A DNA stretch of 51,010 bases from Lachnospiraceae bacterium (GCA_016291475.1 JAEEXJ010000007.1:1-51010), one strand, 5' to 3'. Shown: positions 9,291-17,713, numbered from the stretch's first letter. Program-made: numbers and translations. Notes: a model not told the origin generated them from the letters alone.

Positions 9291-9956
9291 TTACCTGAAT
9301 CGATAACCGATGCCGACAAGAGTGTCAATATGTTTGTGTTCGGAATCATCTATCTTGGAGCGAAGATGGGAGATCTGTACCATTACGGTGTTGTCATCGT
9401 AGATATAGTCTTCCTGCCATACTTCCTGATAGATCTGCTTCTTGGTAACTATCTTGCCTGTGTTTTCTGACAGGTATTTGAGAATGTGGTATTCCTTTGA
9501 ATTTAAGTTGACGGGAACGCCGTCTTTTTCGACGATGCCGTTTTCAAAATCCATCTTGAGATTTCCTGAGGTAACGACTTTGGGCACTGAATCTGCCGTT
9601 TTGATATGGCGCTTTTGTACCTCGATCCTTGCAAGGAGTTCGTTCATTCCCCACGGCTTTACGAGATAGTCGTCCGCCCCCATTCTCAGGCCGCTAACCT
9701 TATCAATTTCCTCGCCTCTTGCGGTCAGGAAGATTACGGGCATCTGAGATGTTTCGCGGATCTTATTGAGAAGCGAAAATCCGTCCATTACAGGCATCAT
9801 TACATCCAGAATGGCCATATCAGGGTGCTCCTTTAAAAAGAGATCGTACGCAGCTTTTCCGTTTGCGGCTTCGACCACATCATATCCGTCGCCGGTCAGC
9901 TGGTCGAACAGGAGCCTTCTGAGGGAGTTATCATCTTCAGCAATCAGTATTTTCAA
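9291..9956 (-). CDS. OmpR/PhoB-family response regulator
   Basis: A 221-residue regulator with an N-terminal receiver domain and a C-terminal winged-helix DNA-binding domain. The acidic pocket is E7/D8/D9, the phosphorylation site is D51 in ILDVMMP, and the conserved lysine is K100 in DDYLVKPWG. The winged helix spans about residues 125-221, with the KEYHILKYLSENTG and VMVQISHLRSKI segments. The start has an AAGGAG site eight bases upstream. It is the first gene of the minus-strand unit regulator, kinase, CPBP, CPBP, pseudogene. The regulon cannot be read from sequence, but direct control of the CPBP genes is the simplest hypothesis. Confidence 0.94.
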   Translation of the reverse strand: MKILIAEDDNSLRRLLFDQLTGDGYDVVEAANGKAAYDLFLKEHPDMAILDVMMPVMDGFSLLNKIRETSQMPVIFLTARGEEIDKVSGLRMGADDYLVKPWGMNELLARIEVQKRHIKTADSVPKVVTSGNLKMDFENGIVEKDGVPVNLNSKEYHILKYLSENTGKIVTKKQIYQEVWQEDYIYDDNTVMVQISHLRSKIDDSEHKHIDTLVGIGYRFR

Positions 9957-10090
9957 AGTCTTATCTCCTTAATAAAAACTGTTGAATATTTTATCATGAT
10001 CTGACTGATTTGATCCGCTCAATATACAATTACAGGGTAAACAGATGCGAGGGGCATATTTTAGCTTTTGGATGAAAGGAGCTTTAAGAT

Positions 10091-10237
10091 ATGGATAAGA
10101 AGCACGAGCTTTACGTAAAGCCGCCTGTTTATTTCGGCATTGCATCATTGGGAATGTCGGCACTGACGATACTATTGGCACAATTGGGTGCGGACGGTAT
10201 TGTTTTCTACGCATTCCAATATGACTTGGTTTCCTGA
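10091..10237 (+). CDS. short ORF with one membrane helix, probably a gene remnant
   Basis: A 48-codon frame starting at ATG 10091, with an AAAGGAG site twelve bases upstream. The peptide has a charged N-terminus (MDKKHELYVKPP) and one hydrophobic segment at about residues 13-33. I do not recognise it. It ends inside a second frame at 10188-10360 that looks like the end of a different zinc-ribbon protein. The two may be relics of genes fused by a deletion, or the small peptide may be real. It has good translation signals but no supporting family. Confidence 0.3.
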   Translation: MDKKHELYVKPPVYFGIASLGMSALTILLAQLGADGIVFYAFQYDLVS

Positions 10238-10360
10238 TTCCGAAAGAGGAAAAATATTCATGAAACACGGAATGAGCCTAAGTCTTTCGGGAGGCGGATA
10301 TCGCTGCAAGAAATGCAACGTGGTATATGCGGAGTTTGATGCTTTCGATCAGAAACCGGA
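10188..10360 (+). pseudogene. remnant of a small zinc-ribbon protein (DUF6487-like)
   Basis: In this frame the peptide contains MTWFPDSERG and GGGYRCKKCNVVYAEFD, a pattern like the second half of small one-zinc proteins (PF20097-type: CPxCG, then W-P, then CxxC). The expected N-terminal CPxCG pair is absent, and the frame upstream is interrupted by a TGA. Downstream, the frame runs on into the end of the convergent small membrane protein gene, so the native stop has been lost. I read it as a decayed gene. The family assignment rests on pattern only. Confidence 0.35.
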
Positions 10361-10660
10361 ATCCCACATCATACCGCAAGCTCCTAAAACCAGCATACCG
10401 GGAAGACTGATCAAAGAGCCTAGTATTCCGGCTATCAGCGCAGCAATAGCCATACCGATACTTTCACCTTTGGCCAACGATACTATGCTGAGGATTATGC
10501 CGCGAATTCCAAATATAAGACATATAAACAGTACCAAAGGCAGAAATACTCCGAGGTGACCGAAAAATATGATCATTGAAAGAAACACGCCCGGAATAGG
10601 ACCGATAAGCGAAATGAGTGAAGAGATAAGTGCTTTTTGTGCGTTGGGATTGTTGTTCAT
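10349..10660 (-). CDS. small membrane protein (DUF4190-like)
   Basis: A 103-residue protein with two to three hydrophobic segments rich in glycine and isoleucine (SSLISLIGPIPGVFLSMI, then a segment near FGIRGIILSIVSLAKG, then AIAALIAGILGSLISLPGML). The layout, including the charged SLAKGES turn between helices, resembles DUF4190 proteins, which are often uncharacterised accessory membrane proteins. The start is uncertain: ATG at 10660 follows the PHP-phosphatase stop closely, while an upstream ATG at 10705 would overlap it. Neither has a clear ribosome binding site, so translational coupling to the upstream gene is likely. Confidence 0.55.
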   Translation of the reverse strand: MNNNPNAQKALISSLISLIGPIPGVFLSMIIFFGHLGVFLPLVLFICLIFGIRGIILSIVSLAKGESIGMAIAALIAGILGSLISLPGMLVLGACGMMWDSGF

Positions 10661-10670
10661 TATAAATCGT

Positions 10671-11504
10671 TTATAACTTGTGATATTCCGGAAGCCTGTT
10701 TTCATAGATGCAGTAGTACTTGAATCCGGCTTCTTTCAATACATCGGGTACCTTGTTGAAATGATCGGCTATATTTTCGGGCTTGTGAGCGTCGGAACCA
10801 ACGGTTACGATCTCTCCGCCAAGCTCTCTGTATCTCTTGAGGGCTGTCATGCAGGGATGGAATTCCTTCATTCCTTTGCTCATTGCTTTTGTGTTGATCT
10901 CTATTCCTTTTTCATTCTCAATAAGTTCTTTGAAGATCTCATCAATGATATCGCCGTATTCGGAATAGTCGTATTCTCTGTTGCCGCTGGGAAGATATCT
11001 TACCATATAATCCAGATGCCCGAGCACGTCGAAATTGTGGAATTTCTTAATGTTGTCGTGATACTCTTCGAAATATTCTCTAAGGGCTTCTTTTTCGGAA
11101 CGTCCTTCAAAAAATGATCTGTAGTAAGGGTCTTTTCCTCCGACTACATGCTGCGAAGCGATGATAAAGTCGTATTCATGATCTCTGCAGAAGATAAGGT
11201 TCTGTTTTACACAGCTCTTTTGAAGTCCTACCTCAAGACCGAATTCGATACGGATCTTATCTTTGTATTTTTCCCTCATGCTCAGAAGTTCATAGAGATA
11301 GGAATCCGCATTTAACATAAAAGCATTTTCATCGCAGTATTCTTCTTCACCTTCCGGTGATTTGGGATAATCGAAATCCTGATGCTCGGTAAATGCAATC
11401 GTCTCAAGCCCCGCATTTATGGCACTTTCGATCATTGATTCCATTGAAGCATCCGAGTCACCCGAGTGGTGAGAATGCATATGACAATCTGCAAGTATTG
11501 GCAT
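10671..11504 (-). CDS. PHP-domain phosphatase (histidinol-phosphatase family)
   Basis: A 277-residue PHP-family phosphoesterase. The metal-binding motifs are visible in order: DCHMHSHHSGDSD at residues 6-18, TEHQDFD near 39, the HLDYMVRY segment near 162, and GSDAHKPENIADHF near 240. Members dephosphorylate L-histidinol phosphate in histidine synthesis, but this family includes many relatives of other substrate specificity, and no other his gene is nearby. A GGAGG site lies seven bases before the ATG. It is followed on the same strand by the small DUF4190-like gene, whose start is almost adjacent. Confidence 0.8.
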   Translation of the reverse strand: MPILADCHMHSHHSGDSDASMESMIESAINAGLETIAFTEHQDFDYPKSPEGEEEYCDENAFMLNADSYLYELLSMREKYKDKIRIEFGLEVGLQKSCVKQNLIFCRDHEYDFIIASQHVVGGKDPYYRSFFEGRSEKEALREYFEEYHDNIKKFHNFDVLGHLDYMVRYLPSGNREYDYSEYGDIIDEIFKELIENEKGIEINTKAMSKGMKEFHPCMTALKRYRELGGEIVTVGSDAHKPENIADHFNKVPDVLKEAGFKYYCIYENRLPEYHKL

Positions 11505-11616
11505 TTAAATACCTCCGAAAACTAGATTAAAAAAATGAGTTTTTAAGTAAATGTGCTGATATTTTACCATTAATAATTGTACAATTGCATTCCTTTTATA
11601 ATTTTATATTGAATGG

Positions 11617-11660
11617 TATAATATTTTCACTGTCTCTCGACGGGGAAATAAGAGAGACGG
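11617..11660 (+). promoter_or_regulatory. extended -10 promoter and leader hairpin of the zinc-ribbon gene
   Basis: TGGTATAAT at 11614-11622 is an extended -10 element. Just after the expected transcription start, GTCTCTC (11632-11638) and GAGAGAC (11652-11658) form a perfect stem that extends by a further two pairs at its base. It lies 30 bases before the ATG and would fold at the 5' end of the message. Confidence 0.45.
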
Positions 11661-11690
11661 TTTTCCTGACAATTTTTTTAGGAGGGTATT

Positions 11691-12182
11691 ATGGAAGAAA
11701 AGGTTTTGAGCGCAGAAGAAGTAGTTGTTGATTTCGACAGCAAGAAGAAGATGACTGCAGCATCTCATGTCGATAAAACAGCGGAAAAAGAAGAACTGAA
11801 ATCAGAGCTTGAGTCCGTTTATACCGAGCTCGGTCAGAAATTCTACAAGGAGTGTTGTGGACAGAACGGCAAGGGTCCCAGAGAAGTTCCCAGAGCATCT
11901 CTTTTCAACGATCAGATTCAGAGAATCAACACTATCATAAACAGAATCGATACGATCATTGCGGATGAACTCGCTGCCAAGGGACTCAAGAGATGTCCCG
12001 AGTGTGAGAATGAAGTTGTTCTTGCCAGCCGTTTCTGCAATATGTGCGGATATAAATTCCCTTCAAAAGACGAAGAGAAGGAGAAGGTCGCGCGTCCCGC
12101 TTCCCGCCCCAGATGTAAGGCATGCGGAGCATATCTTGAAGAGGATTCTTCATTCTGCCCCAGCTGCGGAAAGAGACAGTGA
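11691..12182 (+). CDS. double zinc-ribbon protein of unknown function
   Basis: A 163-residue soluble protein with a strong GGAGGG ribosome binding site. The first ~100 residues are charged and helical, including a likely coiled coil (KTAEKEELKSELESVYTELG, then QIQRINTIINRIDTIIADEL). The C-terminal third carries two treble-clef/rubredoxin-like zinc ribbons: CPECENEV...CNMCG and CKACGAYL...CPSCGK. Such coiled-coil plus zinc-ribbon proteins are frequent in Clostridia and often annotated as zinc-ribbon domain proteins, with no fixed function. It may interact with nucleic acid or another protein. It lies 182 bases upstream of gap and has its own promoter. Confidence 0.75.
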   Translation: MEEKVLSAEEVVVDFDSKKKMTAASHVDKTAEKEELKSELESVYTELGQKFYKECCGQNGKGPREVPRASLFNDQIQRINTIINRIDTIIADELAAKGLKRCPECENEVVLASRFCNMCGYKFPSKDEEKEKVARPASRPRCKACGAYLEEDSSFCPSCGKRQ

Positions 12183-12210
12183 TCCGAATTCTTTGAAAAC
12201 AGCGTGGTTA

Positions 12211-12328
12211 CTGATAACTGACGTTATCTATAAAGGCGAAAAAAACGATTTATTTCACTTGAATTATGCAGGTGAAACTTGTAAAATAAATCTCGTTGGC
12301 TGATAAAAATTTGACAAAGTTTTTTGTC
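12211..12328 (+). promoter_or_regulatory. inverted repeats and promoter element upstream of gap
   Basis: Three dyads sit between the zinc-ribbon gene and gap: GATAAC/GTTATC around 12210-12226; a long imperfect hairpin from about 12244 to 12297 (AACGA-TTTATTTCACTTG against CAGGTGAA...AAATAAATCTCGTT); and TGACAAA/TTTGTCA at 12312-12329. The last one overlaps the TTGACA hexamer at 12311-12316. A weak -10 (TAAAAA) follows 16 bases later. The arrangement looks like a regulated promoter region, but no known operator is recognised. Confidence 0.4.
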
Positions 12329-12364
12329 AGTTTAAAAACTTAATAATTCTAGGAGGAATTAAAA

Positions 12365-13381
12365 ATGGCAGTTAAAGTTGCTATCAATGGTTTTGGCCGT
12401 ATCGGTCGTCTTGCATTCAGACAGATGTTTGGTGCTGAGGGATTCGAGATCGTAGCTATCAACGATCTTACCTCTCCCGAGATGCTTGCTCATCTCCTTA
12501 AGTATGACTCAACTCAGGGAAAGTATGCATTAGCAGACAAGGTTTCTTTCGATGAGAACAGCATCACTGTAGATGGCAAGAAGATCACCATCTATGCTGA
12601 GGCTAAGGCTGCTGATCTTCCTTGGGGACAGCTTGGAGTAGACGTTGTACTTGAGTGCACCGGTTTCTACACCAGCAAAGAGAAGGCTCAGGCTCACATC
12701 GATGCAGGCGCTAAGCACGTTATCATCTCTGCTCCTGCAGGAAACGACCTTCCTACCATCGTTTACAATGTAAACCATCAGTCTCTTACCGCTGAGGACA
12801 AGATCATCTCTGCTGCATCCTGCACCACCAACTGCCTTGCTCCTATGGCTAAGGCTCTCAACGATCTTGCTACCATCAAGTCCGGTATCATGTGCACCAT
12901 CCACGCTTACACCGGCGATCAGATGACTCTTGACGGACCTCAGAGAAAGGGCGACAAGAGACGTTCTCGTGCAGCTGCTTGCAACATCGTTCCCAACTCT
13001 ACCGGTGCTGCTAAGGCTATCGGCCTTGTAATCCCTGAGCTCAACGGAAAGCTCATCGGAGCTGCTCAGCGTGTTCCTACCCCTACCGGATCAACCACTA
13101 TCCTTACCGCAGTTGTTGAAGGAAACGTAACCAAGGAGCAGATCAACGACGCTATGAAGGCTGCTTCAAACGAGAGCTTCGGATACAACACCGATGAGAT
13201 CGTTTCCAGCGATATCGTTGGAATGACCTACGGATCACTCTTCGATGCAACTCAGACCATGGTTCTTCCTCTTGATAACGGAACCACTCAGGTTCAGGTT
13301 GTTTCATGGTATGACAACGAGAATTCATACACCAGCCAGATGGTTCGTACCATCAAGCACTTCGGAAGCCTTCTTAAATAA
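12365..13381 (+). CDS. gap: glyceraldehyde-3-phosphate dehydrogenase, type I
   Basis: A full-length 338-residue GAPDH that oxidises glyceraldehyde 3-phosphate to 1,3-bisphosphoglycerate with reduction of NAD+ (glycolysis, cytoplasm). The N-terminal Rossmann motif [15 protein letters not shown], the catalytic C153 in SAASCTTNC, the NAD-binding and phosphate-binding HAYTGDQ and RRSRAAA.NIVP segments, and the C-terminal [15 protein letters not shown] are all present. The ribosome binding site is AGGAGG. Codon use is strongly biased toward preferred codons (CTT, AAG, GAG, ATC), as expected for a very highly expressed gene. It heads a gap, pgk, tpiA cluster, with a terminator after gap and none visible directly after pgk. 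Confidence 0.98.
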   Translation: MAVKVAINGFGRIGRLAFRQMFGAEGFEIVAINDLTSPEMLAHLLKYDSTQGKYALADKVSFDENSITVDGKKITIYAEAKAADLPWGQLGVDVVLECTGFYTSKEKAQAHIDAGAKHVIISAPAGNDLPTIVYNVNHQSLTAEDKIISAASCTTNCLAPMAKALNDLATIKSGIMCTIHAYTGDQMTLDGPQRKGDKRRSRAAACNIVPNSTGAAKAIGLVIPELNGKLIGAAQRVPTPTGSTTILTAVVEGNVTKEQINDAMKAASNESFGYNTDEIVSSDIVGMTYGSLFDATQTMVLPLDNGTTQVQVVSWYDNENSYTSQMVRTIKHFGSLLK

Positions 13382-13413
13382 TTTTTTGAAAGCTTAAACC
13401 AAATATGAAGTAA

Positions 13414-13446
13414 GGGCCCGGTCCGGCAAGGGCCGGGTCTTTTTTT
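13414..13446 (+). terminator. terminator after gap
   Basis: GGCCCGG (13415-13421) pairs with CCGGGTC (13433-13439) with one G-U pair and is followed by seven T. It could partly or fully separate gap from pgk, allowing more gap than pgk message. Confidence 0.85.
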
Positions 13447-13475
13447 AACAAAAAAATCAATTAAGGAGAAGTATC

Positions 13476-14711
13476 ATGGCATTAAACAAGAAATCAGTTG
13501 ACGATTTTAATGCAAAGGGAAGAAGAGTCCTCGTAAGATGCGACTTCAACGTACCTCTCAAGTCCGGTGAGATCACCGACGAGACCCGTATCGTTGCAGC
13601 TCTTCCTACCATCAAGAAGCTTATTAACGACGGTGGAAAGGTTATCCTTTGCTCTCACCTCGGAAAAGTTAAGGAAGGACCTAACGAGAAGGAATCTCTT
13701 GCACCTGTTGCAAAGGCTCTTTCCGAGAAGCTCGGCAAGGAAGTTAAGTTCATTGCTGACTATACTGTTACCGGCGAGGCTACTACCGCAGCTGTTAACG
13801 CTATGAACGAAGGTGACGTAATTCTCCTTCAGAATACCCGTTTCCGTATGGAAGAAGAGACCAAGCCCGAGAAGGCAGGCGAGGCATTTGCTAAAGAGCT
13901 TGCTGATCTTTGCGATGACTATGTATGCGATGCATTCGGATCATCTCACAGAGCTCATGCTTCCGTATCTGTTGTTACCAAGTATGTTCGCGAGAAGGGT
14001 GGCAACTGTGCAGTAGGATATCTCATGCAGAAAGAGATCGACTTCCTCGGAAATGCAGTTGAGAACCCTGTTCGTCCTTTCGTAGCTATCCTCGGCGGTG
14101 CTAAGGTAGCTGACAAGCTCAACGTTATCAATAACCTTATCGAGAAGTGCGACACCCTCATCATCGGCGGCGGAATGGCTTATACCTTCCTCAAGGCTAA
14201 GGGATATGAGATCGGAAAGTCACTCCTTGACGAGTCCAAGATCGATTACTGCAAGGAAATGATCGCTAAGGCTGAGGCAGCCGGAAAGAAGCTCCTTCTT
14301 CCTGTTGACACTGTTCTTATCGATGCATTCCCTGATCCCATCGACAATCCTGACATCAAGACTGAGGTTGTAAAGGCTGACGCTATCCCTGCTGACAAGG
14401 AAGGCGCTGATATCGGACCCGAGACCGCGGCTCTTTATGCAGAAGCTGTTAAGTCAGCTAAGACCGTTGTTTGGAACGGACCTATGGGCGTATTCGAGAA
14501 CCCTGTTCTTGCAGCAGGCACCAAGGCTGTAGCTAAGGCTCTTGCAGAGACCGATGCTACCACCATTATCGGCGGCGGAGATTCCGCAGCAGCTGTTAAC
14601 CAGCTTGGTTTCGCTGACAAGATGAGCCACATCTCTACCGGTGGCGGAGCTTCCCTTGAGTTCCTTGAGGGCAAGGTTCTTCCCGGAGTTGATGCTGCAG
14701 ACAATAAATAA
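13476..14711 (+). CDS. pgk: phosphoglycerate kinase
   Basis: A 411-residue phosphoglycerate kinase, making ATP from 1,3-bisphosphoglycerate in glycolysis. The signature [12 protein letters not shown] is at residues 17-28, the substrate-binding arginine loop LCSHLGK is near residue 61, [14 protein letters not shown] is near 200, and the nucleotide-binding WNGPMGVFE and GGGDSAAAV segments are at about residues 330-370. An AAGGAG site is placed eight to nine bases before the ATG. Codon bias is high, like gap. The gene follows gap by 94 bases, separated by a terminator, and is separated from tpiA by an unusual 250-base spacer with a large inverted repeat. Confidence 0.98.
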   Translation: MALNKKSVDDFNAKGRRVLVRCDFNVPLKSGEITDETRIVAALPTIKKLINDGGKVILCSHLGKVKEGPNEKESLAPVAKALSEKLGKEVKFIADYTVTGEATTAAVNAMNEGDVILLQNTRFRMEEETKPEKAGEAFAKELADLCDDYVCDAFGSSHRAHASVSVVTKYVREKGGNCAVGYLMQKEIDFLGNAVENPVRPFVAILGGAKVADKLNVINNLIEKCDTLIIGGGMAYTFLKAKGYEIGKSLLDESKIDYCKEMIAKAEAAGKKLLLPVDTVLIDAFPDPIDNPDIKTEVVKADAIPADKEGADIGPETAALYAEAVKSAKTVVWNGPMGVFENPVLAAGTKAVAKALAETDATTIIGGGDSAAAVNQLGFADKMSHISTGGGASLEFLEGKVLPGVDAADNK

Positions 14712-14725
14712 TCTGATTTAATGCA

Positions 14726-14943
14726 GGGTTTCTGACGGGTATGTTTTAATTGCGCTGCCTGCCTGAGCCGATGCGTAATGTCGGAGCATAAATCGGTTCC
14801 CGAGGGCATTGTTCGAGCAGTTCGCACCATCTTAGTGCGAACGTTGCGAGTTGCCCGAGGGCGATTTTGAATATGCGCAGACAATGAAGCATCGATAAGC
14901 GAAGGCACAGGCAAGCAATCAAAACATACCCGCCAGAACCCGT
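14726..14943. repeat. large imperfect inverted repeat (fold-back element) between pgk and tpiA
   Basis: The ends are complementary over long stretches: CGGGTATGTTTTAATTGC near 14736-14753 matches the reverse complement of GCAATCAAAACATACCCG near 14915-14932. Inner pairs include GATGC with GCATC, GCATAAATCG with CGATTTTGAATATGC, and a CCCGAGGGC block on each side (14799 and 14853). A perfect apical hairpin GTTCGCAC / GTGCGAAC lies at 14820-14842. The whole element would fold into one long rod in RNA or a cruciform in DNA. It has no open reading frame and no T-run. It could be a small transposon-derived (MITE-like) repeat or a structured operon spacer. Confidence 0.75.
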
Positions 14944-14961
14944 ATAAAAGGAGAATACTTT

Positions 14962-15708
14962 ATGGCACGTAGAAGAATTATTGCCGGCAACTGGAAGATG
15001 AACAAGACTCCTTCAGAGGCAGTTGCACTTTGTGCAGAGCTCAAGGATCTTGTTAAGAATGATGCCGTAGATGTAGTTTATTGCGTACCCGCTATCGATA
15101 TCGTTCCCGTTGCAGAAGCTGTAAAGGGAACCAACGTACACGTAGGTGCAGAGAACTTCTACATCGAAGATAAGGGTGCTTTTACCGGCGAGATCTCAGC
15201 TCCCATGCTCAAAGATGCAGGTGTTGAGTACATCATCATCGGACATTCCGAGAGAAGAGATATCTTCGGCGAGAATGATATCCTCATCAATGCTAAGGTT
15301 AAGAAGGCATTCGCATCAGGCCTTACTCCCATCCTTTGCTGCGGAGAGTCACTTGCTCTTCGTAAGGCAGGAACCTATAAAGAGTGGATCAAGAGACAGA
15401 TCGAGTGGGATCTTACCGATGTAACAGCAGATCAGGTTAAGACTCTCGTTATCGCTTACGAGCCTATTTGGGCTATCGGAACCGGCGAGACCGCAACCGC
15501 TGATCAGGCTGAAGAAGTATGTGCTATGATCCGTGAGACCATCGCTGAGATGTATGATGCAGCTACCGCTGAGGCAGTTCGCATTCAGTACGGCGGATCC
15601 ATGAACGCAGGCAATGCAGCCGAGCTTCTTTCCAAGCCCAACATTGACGGCGGCCTTATCGGTGGCGCTTCACTCAAGCCTGATTTCGGACAGATCGTTA
15701 ACGCATAA
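14962..15708 (+). CDS. tpiA: triosephosphate isomerase
   Basis: A 248-residue TIM that interconverts dihydroxyacetone phosphate and glyceraldehyde 3-phosphate. Catalytic residues are in place: K12 in GNWKMN, H95 in GHSERR and E167 in [11 protein letters not shown], and the phosphate loop YGGSMN and GGLIGGASL are near the end. The AAGGAG site is about nine bases from the ATG. Codon bias is high, as in gap and pgk. The long fold-back spacer before it may influence the amount of message that continues from pgk. The gene ends in a strong terminator with a UUCG loop. Confidence 0.98.
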   Translation: MARRRIIAGNWKMNKTPSEAVALCAELKDLVKNDAVDVVYCVPAIDIVPVAEAVKGTNVHVGAENFYIEDKGAFTGEISAPMLKDAGVEYIIIGHSERRDIFGENDILINAKVKKAFASGLTPILCCGESLALRKAGTYKEWIKRQIEWDLTDVTADQVKTLVIAYEPIWAIGTGETATADQAEEVCAMIRETIAEMYDAATAEAVRIQYGGSMNAGNAAELLSKPNIDGGLIGGASLKPDFGQIVNA

Positions 15709-15728
15709 TTTAACTGCTTTTTCTCAAA

Positions 15729-15757
15729 AGAGAGATCTTCGGATCTCTCTTTTTTTC
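15729..15757 (+). terminator. terminator after tpiA
   Basis: AGAGAGATC and GATCTCTCT form a perfect nine-base stem closed by a TTCG tetraloop, followed by a run of T. Confidence 0.95.
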
Positions 15758-15826
15758 TATGCAAAGATATGATAAATGCTTATAATTTTATCATTCGAAT
15801 AAATTACTTTTAAAAAAGGTGTCCGT

Positions 15827-16468
15827 ATGTTTGATTACAATTCCTATTGGGAAAAATGCTGGATAGAAGATGACAGTGATGAACTATATGGCTTTCTTAA
15901 GGGTTATTATAAGCTGAACAGTAAGGAAATAGAGTTATTCAAGGAATCGGGTGTCCACACTGTCTGTGATGCTGCATGCGGGTTTGGCGCTTATTCTCTG
16001 GCTCTTGCCTCAAATGGTTTTGATACATACAGCTTTGACATTTCCGAAAAGGCGGTAGCGATTACAAAAAACGGACTGGAAAAGTACGGAATTGATTTGA
16101 ATAAAATAAAGATTGCAAGCATACTTGATACAGGGTATGAAGACGATTTTTTTGACGGAGTTGTTGCTCATGCTGTCATAGATCACTTGCTTTCATCCGA
16201 TGCCAAAGCTGCTTTGTCAGAGCTTTTTCGTATAACAAAAAAGGGTGGTTTAATCTGGCTTTCTTTTGATATTCCCGAAGATGATGATATGACAGCGCCA
16301 CATTTTTGCCCCGAAGAAGGAACCATGCAATATACGGGAGAAGGCCGTGAGGGAATGCTGTTTCATCCATATGATTGGGATTCTGTTAATGATCTGCTTA
16401 GTGGATCGGAGATTATATACAAGGCGGATAAAGGTACCAGAGAACGGGTTGTGATCATAAGAAAATGA
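15827..16468 (+). CDS. class I SAM-dependent methyltransferase
   Basis: A 213-residue methyltransferase of the Rossmann-like class I type. Motif I is VCDAACGFGAYSLALA at about residues 45-60, the acidic end of strand 2 is near SFDISEKAV, and motif post I to IV is VVAHAVIDHLLSSD near 112. The later LSELFRITKKGGLIWLSFDIPED resembles small-molecule methyltransferases. The substrate is unknown. An AAAAAGGTG site precedes the ATG. Its stop overlaps the start of the next gene (ATGA), so the two are translationally coupled; a shared role with the lipoprotein is possible but not evident. Confidence 0.8.
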   Translation: MFDYNSYWEKCWIEDDSDELYGFLKGYYKLNSKEIELFKESGVHTVCDAACGFGAYSLALASNGFDTYSFDISEKAVAITKNGLEKYGIDLNKIKIASILDTGYEDDFFDGVVAHAVIDHLLSSDAKAALSELFRITKKGGLIWLSFDIPEDDDMTAPHFCPEEGTMQYTGEGREGMLFHPYDWDSVNDLLSGSEIIYKADKGTRERVVIIRK

Positions 16469-17493
16469 AATATGATCTTCATTGGAAATTAAAACGAAAT
16501 ATATCTCTTTTATCTGTTCTTTGTCTTATGGGATGTTCGAATGTTTCTTCCGATACAGAACCTTCATATGATGAAGGCGGTACGGAACCCGTGATCGATC
16601 TGTCTGTGGATGACCACGGGGATGAAACGGTATATTCTGACATAGAATCTGAATCGGTTATTTCGGAAGAAGAGAAGGCAGCAGACTGGATAAAAGAGCA
16701 TCATATCTATTCACAGGCAGAGTATGTTGATATATCGCATGTTGATGTAACCGGCCTGAACATGGATGCGATAATCGAATCACTCCCCAATCTAAACCGT
16801 CTTGTGATGATAGATTGCGGTCTTGATAATGACGGATATGCATCACTTCAGGACAGACATCCCGATGTCAAAATAGTATGGGAGATAGTTCTTGAGTATT
16901 GGACCATACGCACTGACGTGGTTGCATTCAGTACATTTAAGTCAACCGCAGAAGAGTACTACATGAACAATGAAGATGCGTATTATCTCAAGTACTGCGA
17001 TGAACTTGTGGCCCTGGATCTCGGACATAATTATGTATCGGATCTTTCTTTTCTCAGATATATGCCCGATCTGAAGGTGCTTATACTGGTTGATAATGTA
17101 AAAGAAAAAGAAGGGGAAACTTTAAGACATCTTACCGATCTTTCAGAAGTGCAGTATTGCACGCGCCTCAGATATCTTGAGATATTTGCCAATAACGTCT
17201 CGGATCTTTCTTTTCTGGAAAATCTTACGGAACTTGAAGATCTCAATATCAGCTACAATCCGGTCGGAAGTGTTCAGTATATGACCAATATGCCTCATAT
17301 AAAGAAGCTTTGGATGGAACATACATATATATCCGGTGACGGGTGCTACAGGCTCAGACAGCTCTATCCCGGGGCACAGATAGTTGTAAACGGGGAAGGC
17401 TCTGTTGATCAGGGATGGAGGAGCGGCCCGAGATATACTGCGGTCCGGCGAATGTTCAGGGAAAATGTTATAGATGATATCTACAGAGATTGA
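16465..17493 (+). CDS. leucine-rich-repeat lipoprotein
   Basis: A 342-residue secreted protein. The N-terminus is basic and then hydrophobic, ending in LMGC, with the cysteine at residue 24 a good lipobox attachment site. A short acidic, serine-rich linker follows. Residues about 85-290 carry leucine-rich repeats such as LVALDLGHNYVSDLSFLRYM, LRYLEIFANNVSDLSFLENL and LEDLNISYNPVGSVQYMTNM, a pattern typical of extracellular LRR proteins in Lachnospiraceae. It is probably anchored on the outer face of the membrane and binds protein or polysaccharide. It overlaps the methyltransferase by four bases. No enzyme domain is recognised. Confidence 0.78.
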   Translation: MKYDLHWKLKRNISLLSVLCLMGCSNVSSDTEPSYDEGGTEPVIDLSVDDHGDETVYSDIESESVISEEEKAADWIKEHHIYSQAEYVDISHVDVTGLNMDAIIESLPNLNRLVMIDCGLDNDGYASLQDRHPDVKIVWEIVLEYWTIRTDVVAFSTFKSTAEEYYMNNEDAYYLKYCDELVALDLGHNYVSDLSFLRYMPDLKVLILVDNVKEKEGETLRHLTDLSEVQYCTRLRYLEIFANNVSDLSFLENLTELEDLNISYNPVGSVQYMTNMPHIKKLWMEHTYISGDGCYRLRQLYPGAQIVVNGEGSVDQGWRSGPRYTAVRRMFRENVIDDIYRD

Positions 17494-17569
17494 TGATTAA
17501 CCGTATCTGCCGGATATTTAAACCCGAATGATCGCATCTGTAAAATGGTCTGGACCCAACCGATTTTTC

Positions 17570-17598
17570 TTGACATGGAAACGCAAAATATATATAAT
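17570..17598 (+). promoter_or_regulatory. consensus sigma-A promoter of the riboswitch leader
   Basis: TTGACA at 17570-17575 and TATAAT at 17593-17598, separated by exactly 17 bases. This is a full consensus housekeeping promoter placed just before the riboswitch. Confidence 0.92.
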
Positions 17599-17605
17599 TT
17601 ATTCA

Positions 17606-17713
17606 AGTGAAAGGGAGTAGCCCAAAGATGGAAACTTTCCATCCGGCTTGAAATCGTCACTCGGAATTATCGTAAGATAAAACCCGTATCAAGTTAGAAG
17701 GCAAGACTTTTAC
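17606..17713 (+). promoter_or_regulatory. yybP-ykoY family (Mn2+) riboswitch aptamer
   Basis: The conserved yybP-ykoY segments are present in order: AAGGGAGTAGC at 17611-17621, ATCGTCACTCG at 17653-17663, and GGCAAGACTTT at 17700-17710. P1 is GTGAAAG (17607-17613) pairing with CTTTTAC (17707-17713). Inside it lie AGCC/GGCT with GATGG/CCATC, and a TTATC-GTAA-GATAA hairpin with a GNRA loop. The class senses Mn2+. The 3' strand of P1 is also the 5' strand of the terminator that follows, so ligand binding should block termination and turn the gene on. Confidence 0.88.

Noticed and set aside
9969..10268. A 99-codon minus-strand open frame upstream of the response regulator
   Set aside because: No ribosome binding site, odd composition rich in Pro, Arg and Cys, and it lies opposite the small ORF and zinc-ribbon remnant; most likely a chance frame.
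12530..12904. Antisense open frames opposite gap, pgk, polC, topA and other conserved genes
   Set aside because: They follow from the codon bias of the sense genes and lack start signals.
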